DNA of 64,000 nt from positions 6,758,001-6,822,000 of the forward strand of contig NZ_PJMX01000001.1 of NCBI RefSeq assembly GCF_002846415.1, read 5' to 3'. The stretch comes from Streptomyces sp. TLI_146. GTDB taxonomy: Bacteria > Actinomycetota > Actinomycetes > Streptomycetales > Streptomycetaceae. Positions 33,248 through 39,830 of the stretch are shown here, one piece after another. The translations under genes and the position numbers were made by a program. The first letter of the stretch is position 1. The number at the start of each line of letters is the position of its first letter. The notes under the pieces are model-generated. The model was given only the letters and a program-made list of their open reading frames with translations, was not told the DNA's origin and searched no databases.

Positions 33248-33703
33248 ATGGCCCTGTGGGACCGCTTCAAGGAGTCCGCGTCGACCATGCAGACGCAGCT
33301 GCTCGCCAAGAAGAACGACCTGAAGAGCGGCGCGTTCCGGGACGCCAGCATGGCGATGTGTGCCCTGGTCGCCGCGGCCGACGGCACCGTGGACCCGTCC
33401 GAGCGGCGCCGCGTCGCGCAGCTCATCTCCACCAACGAGGTGCTGCAGAACTTCGCGGCCGACGACCTCCAGCGCCGCTTCGACGACTACCTGAACAAGC
33501 TCACCGCCGACTTCGACTTCGGCAAGGTCAGCGTGTTGCAGGAGGTCGCCAAGGCGAAGAAGAAGCCCGCCGAGGCGCGCGCGGTGATCCAGATAGGCAT
33601 CGTCATCGGCGGCGCCGACGGCGACTTCGACAAGACGGAGCAGGCCGTCGTCCGCGAGGCCTGCTACACGCTGGACCTGCCCCCGGCCGAATTCGACCTG
33701 TAG
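33248..33703 (+). CDS. TerB-family tellurite-resistance-like protein
   Basis: A 151-aa all-helical protein matching TerB. Conserved acidic motifs are CALVAAADGTVDPSERRRV (about 38-56) and IGGADGDFDKTEQAVVREAC (about 119-138), which bind metal in TerB. TerB proteins take part in tellurite/stress-response complexes with TerD-type proteins and are scattered singly in Streptomyces. The ATG at 33248 follows GGAGACC. No terD/terC neighbours are present. It interrupts the aromatic-CoA cluster and is probably unrelated to it. Confidence 0.88.
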   Translation: MALWDRFKESASTMQTQLLAKKNDLKSGAFRDASMAMCALVAAADGTVDPSERRRVAQLISTNEVLQNFAADDLQRRFDDYLNKLTADFDFGKVSVLQEVAKAKKKPAEARAVIQIGIVIGGADGDFDKTEQAVVREACYTLDLPPAEFDL

Positions 33704-33746
33704 GAGGACCCGTTCTGCCTGGGGCAGAGTGCCCGTTCCGTGAGCC

Positions 33747-33768
33747 GGGCCGCCCGCCGGGGCGGCCC
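33747..33768. terminator. Bidirectional terminator between terB and the M56 peptidase gene
   Basis: An 8-bp perfect GC stem (33747-33754 with 33761-33768) with a 6-nt loop lies directly before the stop codon of the convergent M56 gene. Confidence 0.7.
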
Positions 33769-33769
33769 C

Positions 33770-34732
33770 TCACAGCACGGTCGCGGCCTTCAGCACCGTG
33801 AAGAGCGTCACGGTCGCGTTCGCCGACGCCAGCGCCGAGACCGCCGCGCCGCCCGCGGCGGTCCACAGCGCGAGCCCGGCCGCCGTCCACGCGGGCGGCA
33901 GCGCGGGCGCCGGGGGCACCGGGCCGAGCAGCGCCGCCACCCGGCGCGGCACCGGCCCGGCGGTCGCGAACCCCACCAGTGCGGTCGCCGCGCCCCGGCC
34001 CGCCGCCGGGCGCGACACCAGCGCGGCCTTGCCGATGGCCCGCGCCACCGTCCTGCGGTCGCCCACCGTCCGCGCCGCGTCCTCGTCCGCCCAGCGCTCG
34101 GCGGTGTACACCACGGCGGTGCGCAGCGGGCGCAGGAACGGGTTCGCGCGCGCCGCGAGCCCGGCCACCAGCAGGAACCGGTGGTGGCGCGCCGTCAGAT
34201 GCGCCTCCTCGTGCGCGATCAGCGCCTGCCGTTCGCGTGCGTCGAGGCTCTCCAGCATCGCGCGCGACACGACGATCCGGCCGCGCGCCCGGGCCGCACC
34301 GCGCCCGCCCGGCAGCGCGTACGCATAGGCCCGCGCGTCGTCCGGCAGTACAGCCAGCCTGCCCTCGGGCAGCCCGGCCAGTGTCCGGGTCGCGCGTGTG
34401 CGCACCCGCCGGTGCAGCCACACCAGGTGCGCGCACGCCCCGGCGACCGCCATCAGGAGCGGGATCGCCACCTGGCCCACCACCTCGTCGTACGGCAGCA
34501 CGGCCCGCACCTCGGGGTCGGCCCACGCGTCGGGCAGCGGATTGCCCGGGAGCTGCGCCGTGCCGACCACCATCAGCAGCATCAGGCACAGGGTGCTGCA
34601 CAGCGCGAGGACGCCGCCGACCGCGGCGAGCAGCCAGGTCGCCGCGCGCGGATGCAGTTGCTGCTCGGCCAGGCGGGCGATCGGCCAGGCGGTCAGCGGC
34701 AGGACGAGCGGCAGAAAGACGAACACACCCAC
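33770..34732 (-). CDS. M56-family (BlaR1-like) membrane zinc metallopeptidase
   Basis: A 320-aa protein with several hydrophobic segments: two N-terminal (about 1-20 and 28-55), one near 85-105, and a C-terminal pair. A cytoplasmic zinc-peptidase motif, HEEAH (in LIAHEEAHLTARHH), has a downstream Glu in ERWADEDAAR. BlaR1/MecR1-type peptidases sense a signal and cleave the partner BlaI repressor; no penicillin-binding sensor domain is present, as in most actinomycete homologues. GTG 34732 lies 4 bp after the stop of the blaI-type gene, giving a clear two-gene operon. Confidence 0.88.
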   Translation of the reverse strand: MGVFVFLPLVLPLTAWPIARLAEQQLHPRAATWLLAAVGGVLALCSTLCLMLLMVVGTAQLPGNPLPDAWADPEVRAVLPYDEVVGQVAIPLLMAVAGACAHLVWLHRRVRTRATRTLAGLPEGRLAVLPDDARAYAYALPGGRGAARARGRIVVSRAMLESLDARERQALIAHEEAHLTARHHRFLLVAGLAARANPFLRPLRTAVVYTAERWADEDAARTVGDRRTVARAIGKAALVSRPAAGRGAATALVGFATAGPVPRRVAALLGPVPPAPALPPAWTAAGLALWTAAGGAAVSALASANATVTLFTVLKAATVL

Positions 34733-34736
34733 TACG

Positions 34737-35171
34737 TCAGTCCCCGGTCTCCGCTTCGGCGCCGTCCACAGCCGGCACGTCGTCTGAGCCGTCCACACTG
34801 TCCGCGCTGTCAAGGAGTGCGCGCAGCAGCCGCTCGTCGTCGGGCGAGAGCGCGGTGACGAAGCTGGCCAGCACGGCGCCCCGGTCCTGCTCGCCGTCCA
34901 GCACCTTGCGCATCCGCAGCGCCGCGAGTCCGGCCTCGTCGGCCGCCGGCGTCCAGACGAACGAGCGGCCCGCGCGCTCCCGGGTCACCGACTGCTTGGC
35001 GTACAGCCGCGACAGGATGGTCACGACGGTGGTGTACGCGAGCGCTCCGCCGATCCGCTCCCGCACCCAGCCGGCGGTCACCGGCCCCGCCGCGTTCCGC
35101 AGCGCCGCCAGGACCTGGGCCTCCAGCTCACCCTGCCCCCGCCTGCGGGCGCGCCTGTCCTCATCCGTCAC
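34737..35171 (-). CDS. BlaI/MecI/CopY-family transcriptional repressor
   Basis: A 144-aa winged-helix repressor. The DNA-binding domain (10-75) has the family pattern GELEAQVLAALRNAAGPVTA and ALAYTTVVTILSRLYAKQSV, followed by the C-terminal dimerisation/cleavage region. It starts at GTG 35171 behind AGGATGA. The repressor is normally inactivated by cleavage by its M56 partner encoded next. Targets are unknown. A BlaI-like palindrome occurs before terB. A heptamer tandem array lies 50 bp upstream of the gene. Confidence 0.9.
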   Translation of the reverse strand: MTDEDRRARRRGQGELEAQVLAALRNAAGPVTAGWVRERIGGALAYTTVVTILSRLYAKQSVTRERAGRSFVWTPAADEAGLAALRMRKVLDGEQDRGAVLASFVTALSPDDERLLRALLDSADSVDGSDDVPAVDGAEAETGD

Positions 35172-35223
35172 TTCGTCATCCTACTGAGGGAGGTCGACAC
35201 TCCCCGAGGGTTCGGGTAACACT

Positions 35224-35332
35224 CAGCCGTCAGCCGTCAGCCGTCAGCCGTCAGCCGTCAGCCGTCAGCCGTCAGCCGTCAGCCGTCAGCCGTCAGCCGT
35301 CAGCCGTCAGCCGTCAGCCGTCAGCCGTCAGC
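35224..35332. repeat. Heptamer tandem repeat (CAGCCGT), about 15.5 copies
   Basis: Fifteen uninterrupted exact copies of CAGCCGT (35224-35328) plus a partial sixteenth fill the space between the blaI promoter and the paaX end. On the minus strand the unit is ACGGCTG, and each 21 bp supplies TGA in all three frames. The stop codon of paaX (35321-35323) is one of these TGAs. The array is open on the plus strand. No variation between copies suggests a recent or unstable expansion. Confidence 0.95.
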
Positions 35333-36157
35333 GCCCGGCTCTCGCCGTACGAACGCCGCCCCCGCGTCCCGCAGTCGGGCGTGCAGACGGTGGAACACCG
35401 CTGCCGACCGCTCGCCCGGCCAGTCGGGCGGCAGCAGGGCGGCGGGCAGGCCAGGGTCCGCGTACGGCAGGCGGCGCCAGGAGTCCAGGGCGAGCAGATA
35501 GTCACGGTAGGCCTCCTCGGGCGGCACTTCGGACGACGTCTGCGCGCGTGCCTCCCAGGCCCGCAGGGCGGGTTCGTGCAGCCCAAGGAACTCGTCGTGC
35601 TGCTTGGCGATCGCCGTCAGGTCCCACCACCGGCCGACCGCCTCGGCCGTCGGTGCGAAGCCCAGGTGCTCGCCCCGGAACAGGTCGACGTACGGGGCGA
35701 GTTGGAGGCGTTCCAGGGTGTGCCGGGTCTCGTCGTACAGCCGCGCCGGGGCGATCCACACGCCGGGCGCCGCCGTGCCGAAGCCGAGCCCCGCGAGCCG
35801 GGAGCGCAGCACATGGCGCTTGTTGCGCTCCGACTCGGGGACCGAGAAGACGGCCAGGACCCAGCCGTCACGCGCGCGTGGACGCGCGTGCGGGTAGATG
35901 CGGCGGTCGCCGTCGTCGAGCAACTGGCGCGCGTCGGCGGACAGGGCGTACCCGGCGGCGCCGCTCGCGGTGCGCTCGGGCACCAGGAGCCCGCGCCGTT
36001 TGAGCCGGGAGACCGACGACCGTACGGACGGGGCGTCCACGCCCACGGCGGCGAGCAGGCGGATCAGCTCGGCGACCGCGAGGGAGCCGGCCGTCTCGCG
36101 CCCGTACGCGCCGTAGAGGGTGACGATCAGGGATCGGGGTGTGTGCTGCTCGGCCAC
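35321..36157 (-). CDS. paaX: PaaX-family transcriptional repressor
   Basis: A 278-aa regulator with a winged helix near 15-70 (RSLIVTLYGAYGRETAGSLA, VGVDAPSVRSSVSRLKRRGL), the PaaX central domain (WVLAVFSVPESERNKRHVLR) and the C-terminal PaaX_C domain. PaaX proteins repress aromatic-CoA catabolic operons and release DNA on binding the aryl-CoA. GTG 36157 is 4 bp downstream of the CoA ligase stop, so ligase and regulator are cotranscribed and the pathway can be autoregulated by its first product. The final codon and stop lie inside the heptamer array. Confidence 0.9.
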   Translation of the reverse strand: MAEQHTPRSLIVTLYGAYGRETAGSLAVAELIRLLAAVGVDAPSVRSSVSRLKRRGLLVPERTASGAAGYALSADARQLLDDGDRRIYPHARPRARDGWVLAVFSVPESERNKRHVLRSRLAGLGFGTAAPGVWIAPARLYDETRHTLERLQLAPYVDLFRGEHLGFAPTAEAVGRWWDLTAIAKQHDEFLGLHEPALRAWEARAQTSSEVPPEEAYRDYLLALDSWRRLPYADPGLPAALLPPDWPGERSAAVFHRLHARLRDAGAAFVRREPGADG

Positions 36158-36161
36158 GTGA

Positions 36162-37781
36162 TCACTCTAGGGCCCGCAGCCTGAAGCGCTGCAGCTTGCC
36201 GGTCGGCGTCCGGGGGAGGGCGTCGAGGAAGACGACCTCGCGCGGGCACTTGTAGGGGGCGAGCTCGGCCTTCACGTGGTCGCGCAGCAGCCCGGCCATG
36301 GCCTCCCCGCCCACCACCCCGTCGCGCAGCACGCAGTACGCCACGACCACCTGCCCGCGGGCCTCGTCGGGGCGGCCGATCACGGCCGTCTCCACCACGT
36401 CGGGGTGGCGCATCAGCGCGTCCTCCACCTCTGGGCCCGCGATGTTGTACCCGGCCGAGATGATCATGTCGTCGGCGCGGGCGACATAGCGGAAGTAGCC
36501 GTCGGGCTCGCGCACATAGGTGTCGCCGGTGAGGTTCCAGCCTCCTTGGACGTACTCCGACTGGCGGGGGTCGGCCAGATAGCGGCAGCCGACCGGTCCG
36601 CGCACCGCGAGCAGACCCGGCTCGCCGTCAACCACCGGTTGACCCGAGGCGTCGACCACGCGCGCGTGCCAGCCGGGCACCGGTTTGCCGGTGGCGCCCG
36701 GTCTGATGTCGTCGTCCGCCGCCGAGATGAAGATGTGCAGCAGTTCGGTGGCGCCGATGCCGTTGATGATGCGCAGCCCGGTGCGTTCGTGCCACGCTCG
36801 CCAGGTCGCGGCGGGCAGGTTCTCCCCGGCCGACACACAGCGCCGCAGTGCCCCCACGTCGTACCCGTCGAGCTCCTCCAGCATCGCCCGGTAGGCGGTC
36901 GGCGCGGTGAACAGGACGGAGACCCGGTGCCGGGCGAGCGCGGGCAGCAGCTGCTTGGGGCCCGACTGTTCGAGCAGCAGCGAGGAGGCGCCCGCCCGCA
37001 TCGGGAAGATGACCAGGCCGCCCAGGCCGAAGGTGAAGCCGAGTGGCGGGCTGCCCGCGAAGACATCGTCGGGGCGGGGGCGCAGGACGTGCCGGGCGAA
37101 GGTGTCCGCGATGGCCAGCACGTCCCGGTGGAAGTGCATACAGCCCTTGGGGCGGCCGGTGGTGCCCGAGGTGAACGCGATCAGCGCCACGTCGTCCGCC
37201 GCCGTCGCCACGGCCGTGAACGGCCCCCGGGCCGTGGGCGCGTCGGCGAGGCGCAGCAGGTCGTCGGCCGTACTACCCCCGTAGGGGGTGATACGCAGCC
37301 CCGGCACGGCGGCCTTCTCCAGGTCCTCCAGCGACCGCGCGTCGCACAGGGCGTGCCCGATCCGGCCGAGCTCGCAGATGGTGGCGAGCTCGTGGGGCCG
37401 CTGCTGGGCCAGTACGGTGACGGCCACCGCGCCCGCCTTCATCACCGCCAGCCAGCACGCGGCCAGCCACGGCGTGGTGGGCCCCCGCAGCAGGACCCGG
37501 TTGCCCGGGACCACACCGAGCTCGGTGGTGAGGACGTGGGCGATCCGGTCGACCCTGGCGCGCAGCTCGCCGTACGTCCACGGCGCGCCCTCCGCCGTAC
37601 GGAAGACGGGCCGGTCCGCGCCGAACCGCTCGATCGTGCGGTCCAGGAGCTCGGCGCCGCAGTTGAGCCGCTCGGGGTAGCGCAGCTCGGGGAGGTCGAA
37701 GACCAGTTCCGGCCACTGATCGGCGGGCGGCAGATGGTCGCGGGAAAACGTGTCGGCATGCGCTGAGGTCTTCAGCTCCAT
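36162..37781 (-). CDS. Benzoate/2-aminobenzoate-CoA ligase-like enzyme
   Basis: A 539-aa ANL-superfamily acid-CoA ligase: A3 motif AFTSGTTGRPKG, A5-like NGIGATELLHIFISA, A8 GYFRYVARADDMIISAGYNI, and A10 lysine in PRTPTGKLQR. The N-terminal segment (FSRDHLPPADQWPELVFDLP) and ATELLHIF are typical of the benzoate-CoA ligase branch that includes 2-aminobenzoate-CoA ligase. It would activate the aromatic acid with ATP and CoA for the monooxygenase/OYE fusion. ATG 37781 follows AAGGGGG. A good promoter and the shared 12-mer operator lie immediately upstream. Confidence 0.88.
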   Translation of the reverse strand: MELKTSAHADTFSRDHLPPADQWPELVFDLPELRYPERLNCGAELLDRTIERFGADRPVFRTAEGAPWTYGELRARVDRIAHVLTTELGVVPGNRVLLRGPTTPWLAACWLAVMKAGAVAVTVLAQQRPHELATICELGRIGHALCDARSLEDLEKAAVPGLRITPYGGSTADDLLRLADAPTARGPFTAVATAADDVALIAFTSGTTGRPKGCMHFHRDVLAIADTFARHVLRPRPDDVFAGSPPLGFTFGLGGLVIFPMRAGASSLLLEQSGPKQLLPALARHRVSVLFTAPTAYRAMLEELDGYDVGALRRCVSAGENLPAATWRAWHERTGLRIINGIGATELLHIFISAADDDIRPGATGKPVPGWHARVVDASGQPVVDGEPGLLAVRGPVGCRYLADPRQSEYVQGGWNLTGDTYVREPDGYFRYVARADDMIISAGYNIAGPEVEDALMRHPDVVETAVIGRPDEARGQVVVAYCVLRDGVVGGEAMAGLLRDHVKAELAPYKCPREVVFLDALPRTPTGKLQRFRLRALE

Positions 37782-37808
37782 ACGGGATCGCCCCCTTGTC
37801 GCATCTGG

Positions 37809-37849
37809 AGCGTATCGTTTGGATGACGACAGTCAACGGTTCGCGATAC
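37809..37849. promoter_or_regulatory. CoA ligase/paaX promoter with candidate PaaX operator
   Basis: On the minus strand, -35 TTGACT (37836-37831), a 16-nt spacer and -10 TACGCT (37814-37809) drive ligase-paaX. The 12-mer TGACGACAGTCA (37824-37835) covers the -35 and is followed after 9 nt by GATAC (37845-37849). A matching GTATC lies at 37812-37816. The same 12-mer-N9-GATAC arrangement occurs at 29907-29932. The acyl-CoA dehydrogenase gene lies divergently and may share the site. Confidence 0.65.
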
Positions 37850-38011
37850 GAGCAGTTTTACGGGTTGGTAGGGCGGGCTTACGGGTCGGTGGGGACGGGT
37901 TGGCGAGTCGGTGCACTGAAAGCTCGGGAGTCGGTCGGCTCAAACCCGGAGTCGGTGTACGGAACACGGCGGGGACGCAGCGAGACTGGACGCGAGACGA
38001 GAGGGGCCGCC

Positions 38012-39121
38012 ATGCCCGCATTCGCGCTGGAGCCGGAGCAGCAGGAGTGGTGCGCATGGCTGCGCACCACCGCCGGGGAGCGGTTGCGTCCCCTTGCGGA
38101 CAAGGGTGACCCGGGGCGCGTGAACCGGCCACTCGTCGCCGCCCTCGGCGAGCTCGGGCTCCTGGAGCGGCTGTTCGCCTCGGGCGCGCTCGACCTGTGT
38201 CTGATGCGCGAGTCACTGGCGTACGCGTGTACCGAGGCGGAGACCGCGCTCGCCCTCCAGGGGCTCGGCGCCCACCCCGTGGCCGCGCACGGCACCGAGG
38301 CGCAGCGGGCCCGCTGGCTGCCCGAGGTCACCGCGGGGCGGGCCGTGGCCGCCTTCGCGCTGAGCGAGCCGGACGCGGGCTCCGACGCGGCCGCCCTCGC
38401 CCTCAAGGCCGAGCCGGACGGCGGCGGTTGGCGGCTGACCGGTGAGAAGTGCTGGATCTCCAACGCGCCCGAGGCCGACTTCTGCACCGTGTTCGCCCGG
38501 ACCACCGAGGGCGCCGGGGCACGCGGCGTGACCGCCTTCCTGGTCCCCGCCGACCGGTCCGGGCTGAGCGGTACCGCCCTCGACATGCTCTCCCCGCACC
38601 CGGTCGGGACGCTCGTCTTCGACGGGGTGCGCGTCGGCGCGGGCGACGTCCTGGGGGAGCCCGACCGGGGCTTTCGCGTCGCCATGGGCACGCTGAACCT
38701 GTTCCGGCCGAGCGTCGGCGCGTTCGCGGTCGGGATGGCGCAGGCGGCGCTGGACGCGACCGTCGCGCACACCGCGCGCCGCAGCGCGTTCGGCGGCCCG
38801 CTCAAGGACCTCCAGGCGGTCGCCCACCAGGTCGCGGAGATGGCGACCCGTACGGAGGCGGCGCGGCTGCTCGTGTACGGGGCGGCTGCCGCGTACGACA
38901 GGGGTGCGCCGGAGGTTCCCAAGTATTCGGCGATGGCGAAACTGCTCGCCACGGAGACCGCGCAGTACGTGGTCGACACGGCCGTCCAGCTCCACGGCGC
39001 GCGGGCGCTGCGGCGGGGCCATCTGCTCGAACATCTCTACCGAGAGGTGCGCGCGCCCCGGATCTACGAGGGCGCGACCGAGGTGCAGCGCACGATCATC
39101 GCGAAGGAGCTGTACCGATGA
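38012..39121 (+). CDS. Acyl-CoA dehydrogenase, aromatic-CoA pathway
   Basis: A 369-aa flavoprotein: FALSEPDAGSDAAAL (FAD/substrate signature 1), GEKCWISNAPEAD, and the C-terminal catalytic-base region IYEGATEVQRTIIAKELYR (signature 2). ATG 38012 has GAGAGGGG upstream. The in-frame sequence from 37796 is a non-coding leader. The stop overlaps the RidA-type gene (ATGA). The gene is divergent from the CoA ligase and shares its operator region. It would oxidise a ring-derived acyl-CoA; the precise substrate is not readable. Confidence 0.88.
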   Translation: MPAFALEPEQQEWCAWLRTTAGERLRPLADKGDPGRVNRPLVAALGELGLLERLFASGALDLCLMRESLAYACTEAETALALQGLGAHPVAAHGTEAQRARWLPEVTAGRAVAAFALSEPDAGSDAAALALKAEPDGGGWRLTGEKCWISNAPEADFCTVFARTTEGAGARGVTAFLVPADRSGLSGTALDMLSPHPVGTLVFDGVRVGAGDVLGEPDRGFRVAMGTLNLFRPSVGAFAVGMAQAALDATVAHTARRSAFGGPLKDLQAVAHQVAEMATRTEAARLLVYGAAAAYDRGAPEVPKYSAMAKLLATETAQYVVDTAVQLHGARALRRGHLLEHLYREVRAPRIYEGATEVQRTIIAKELYR

Positions 39122-39516
39122 ATCTCCACCGGGTGAACCCCGCCGAACTCTCCCCGGCCACCGGCTTCAGCCACGCCGTCGTCGCCACCGGCGGGCGGCT
39201 GGTCTTCCTCGCGGGCCAGACCGCGCTCGACGCCGACGGCAAGGTGGTGGGCGAGACGCTGCCGGAGCAGTTCCGGACCGCGCTCACCAACCTCCTCGCC
39301 GCGCTCGCCGCCGCCGGGGGCACCCCGGCCGACCTGGCCCGGGTCACCGTGTACACCACGGACGTGGCGGACTACCGCGCCCGCGCCCACGAACTCGGGC
39401 TCATCTGGCGCCAGCTGGCCGGGCGTGATTACCCGGCGATGGCGGTGATCGGCGTCGTACGGCTGTGGGACGAGCAGGCGCGGGTGGAGCTGGACGGGTT
39501 CGCGGTGTTGGACTGA
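39118..39516 (+). CDS. RidA (YjgF/YER057c) family deaminase-like protein
   Basis: A 132-aa RidA-fold protein (GRLVFLAGQTALDADGKVVG; LARVTVYTTDVADYRARAHE; DYPAMAVIGVVRLWDEQARV). RidA enzymes hydrolyse enamines/imines. Homologues in anthranilate and 2-aminomuconate pathways release the amino group as ammonia, which would fit an aminobenzoyl-CoA route rather than benzoyl-CoA. The arginine expected for substrate carboxylate binding in canonical RidA appears replaced or shifted near VIGVVRL. The start overlaps the acyl-CoA dehydrogenase stop by 4 bp. Confidence 0.88.
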   Translation: MNLHRVNPAELSPATGFSHAVVATGGRLVFLAGQTALDADGKVVGETLPEQFRTALTNLLAALAAAGGTPADLARVTVYTTDVADYRARAHELGLIWRQLAGRDYPAMAVIGVVRLWDEQARVELDGFAVLD

Positions 39517-39830
39517 CGGCTATCGGCTGGCAGATGACAGATAGCAGCTGACGACTGCCAGCTGACCGTCACCCCTCAATCGTCACTTCCCCCGTGCACA
39601 TACCGGGGAATTAGAGCCCGCACAAGTCTTGTCAGTGCAATTTCACATTACTATGTTACAGCTCACGCGGCGGCTCACCAGGCCCCCAACTGCCGCACAG
39701 AACCAGGCGATTCACCCCATCTTCGGGGCGGCTTCGCCGTGCCCCGCCAAAGACCGCCGCTGCTAGACCCGTACACGCATCCCCGCACCGCCGCGCCACC
39801 CCCCAATCACCTCCCACACAGGAGACTTCG
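39517..39830. other. Intergenic leader region of the collagenase gene
   Basis: This 314-bp stretch has no gene. Near 39520-39580 there are short imperfect repeats of CAGCTGAC/GGCTGGCAG-type sequence. An AT-rich promoter block sits at 39629-39657. The transcript leader before the collagenase GTG would be about 165 nt. Confidence 0.6.
39629..39657 (+). promoter_or_regulatory. Promoter of the collagenase gene
   Basis: TTGTCA (39629-39634), a 17-nt spacer and TATGTT (39652-39657) form a good housekeeping-sigma promoter in an unusually AT-rich block. Confidence 0.55.

Noticed and set aside
35224..35332. CRISPR array
   Set aside because: The 7-bp units are directly abutting without spacers; it is a simple tandem repeat.
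39640..39660. Fourth copy of the hydroxyproline motif in the collagenase promoter
   Set aside because: Only CACATTACT resembles the GTGACATATTACTG motif; the match is too weak to claim co-regulation.
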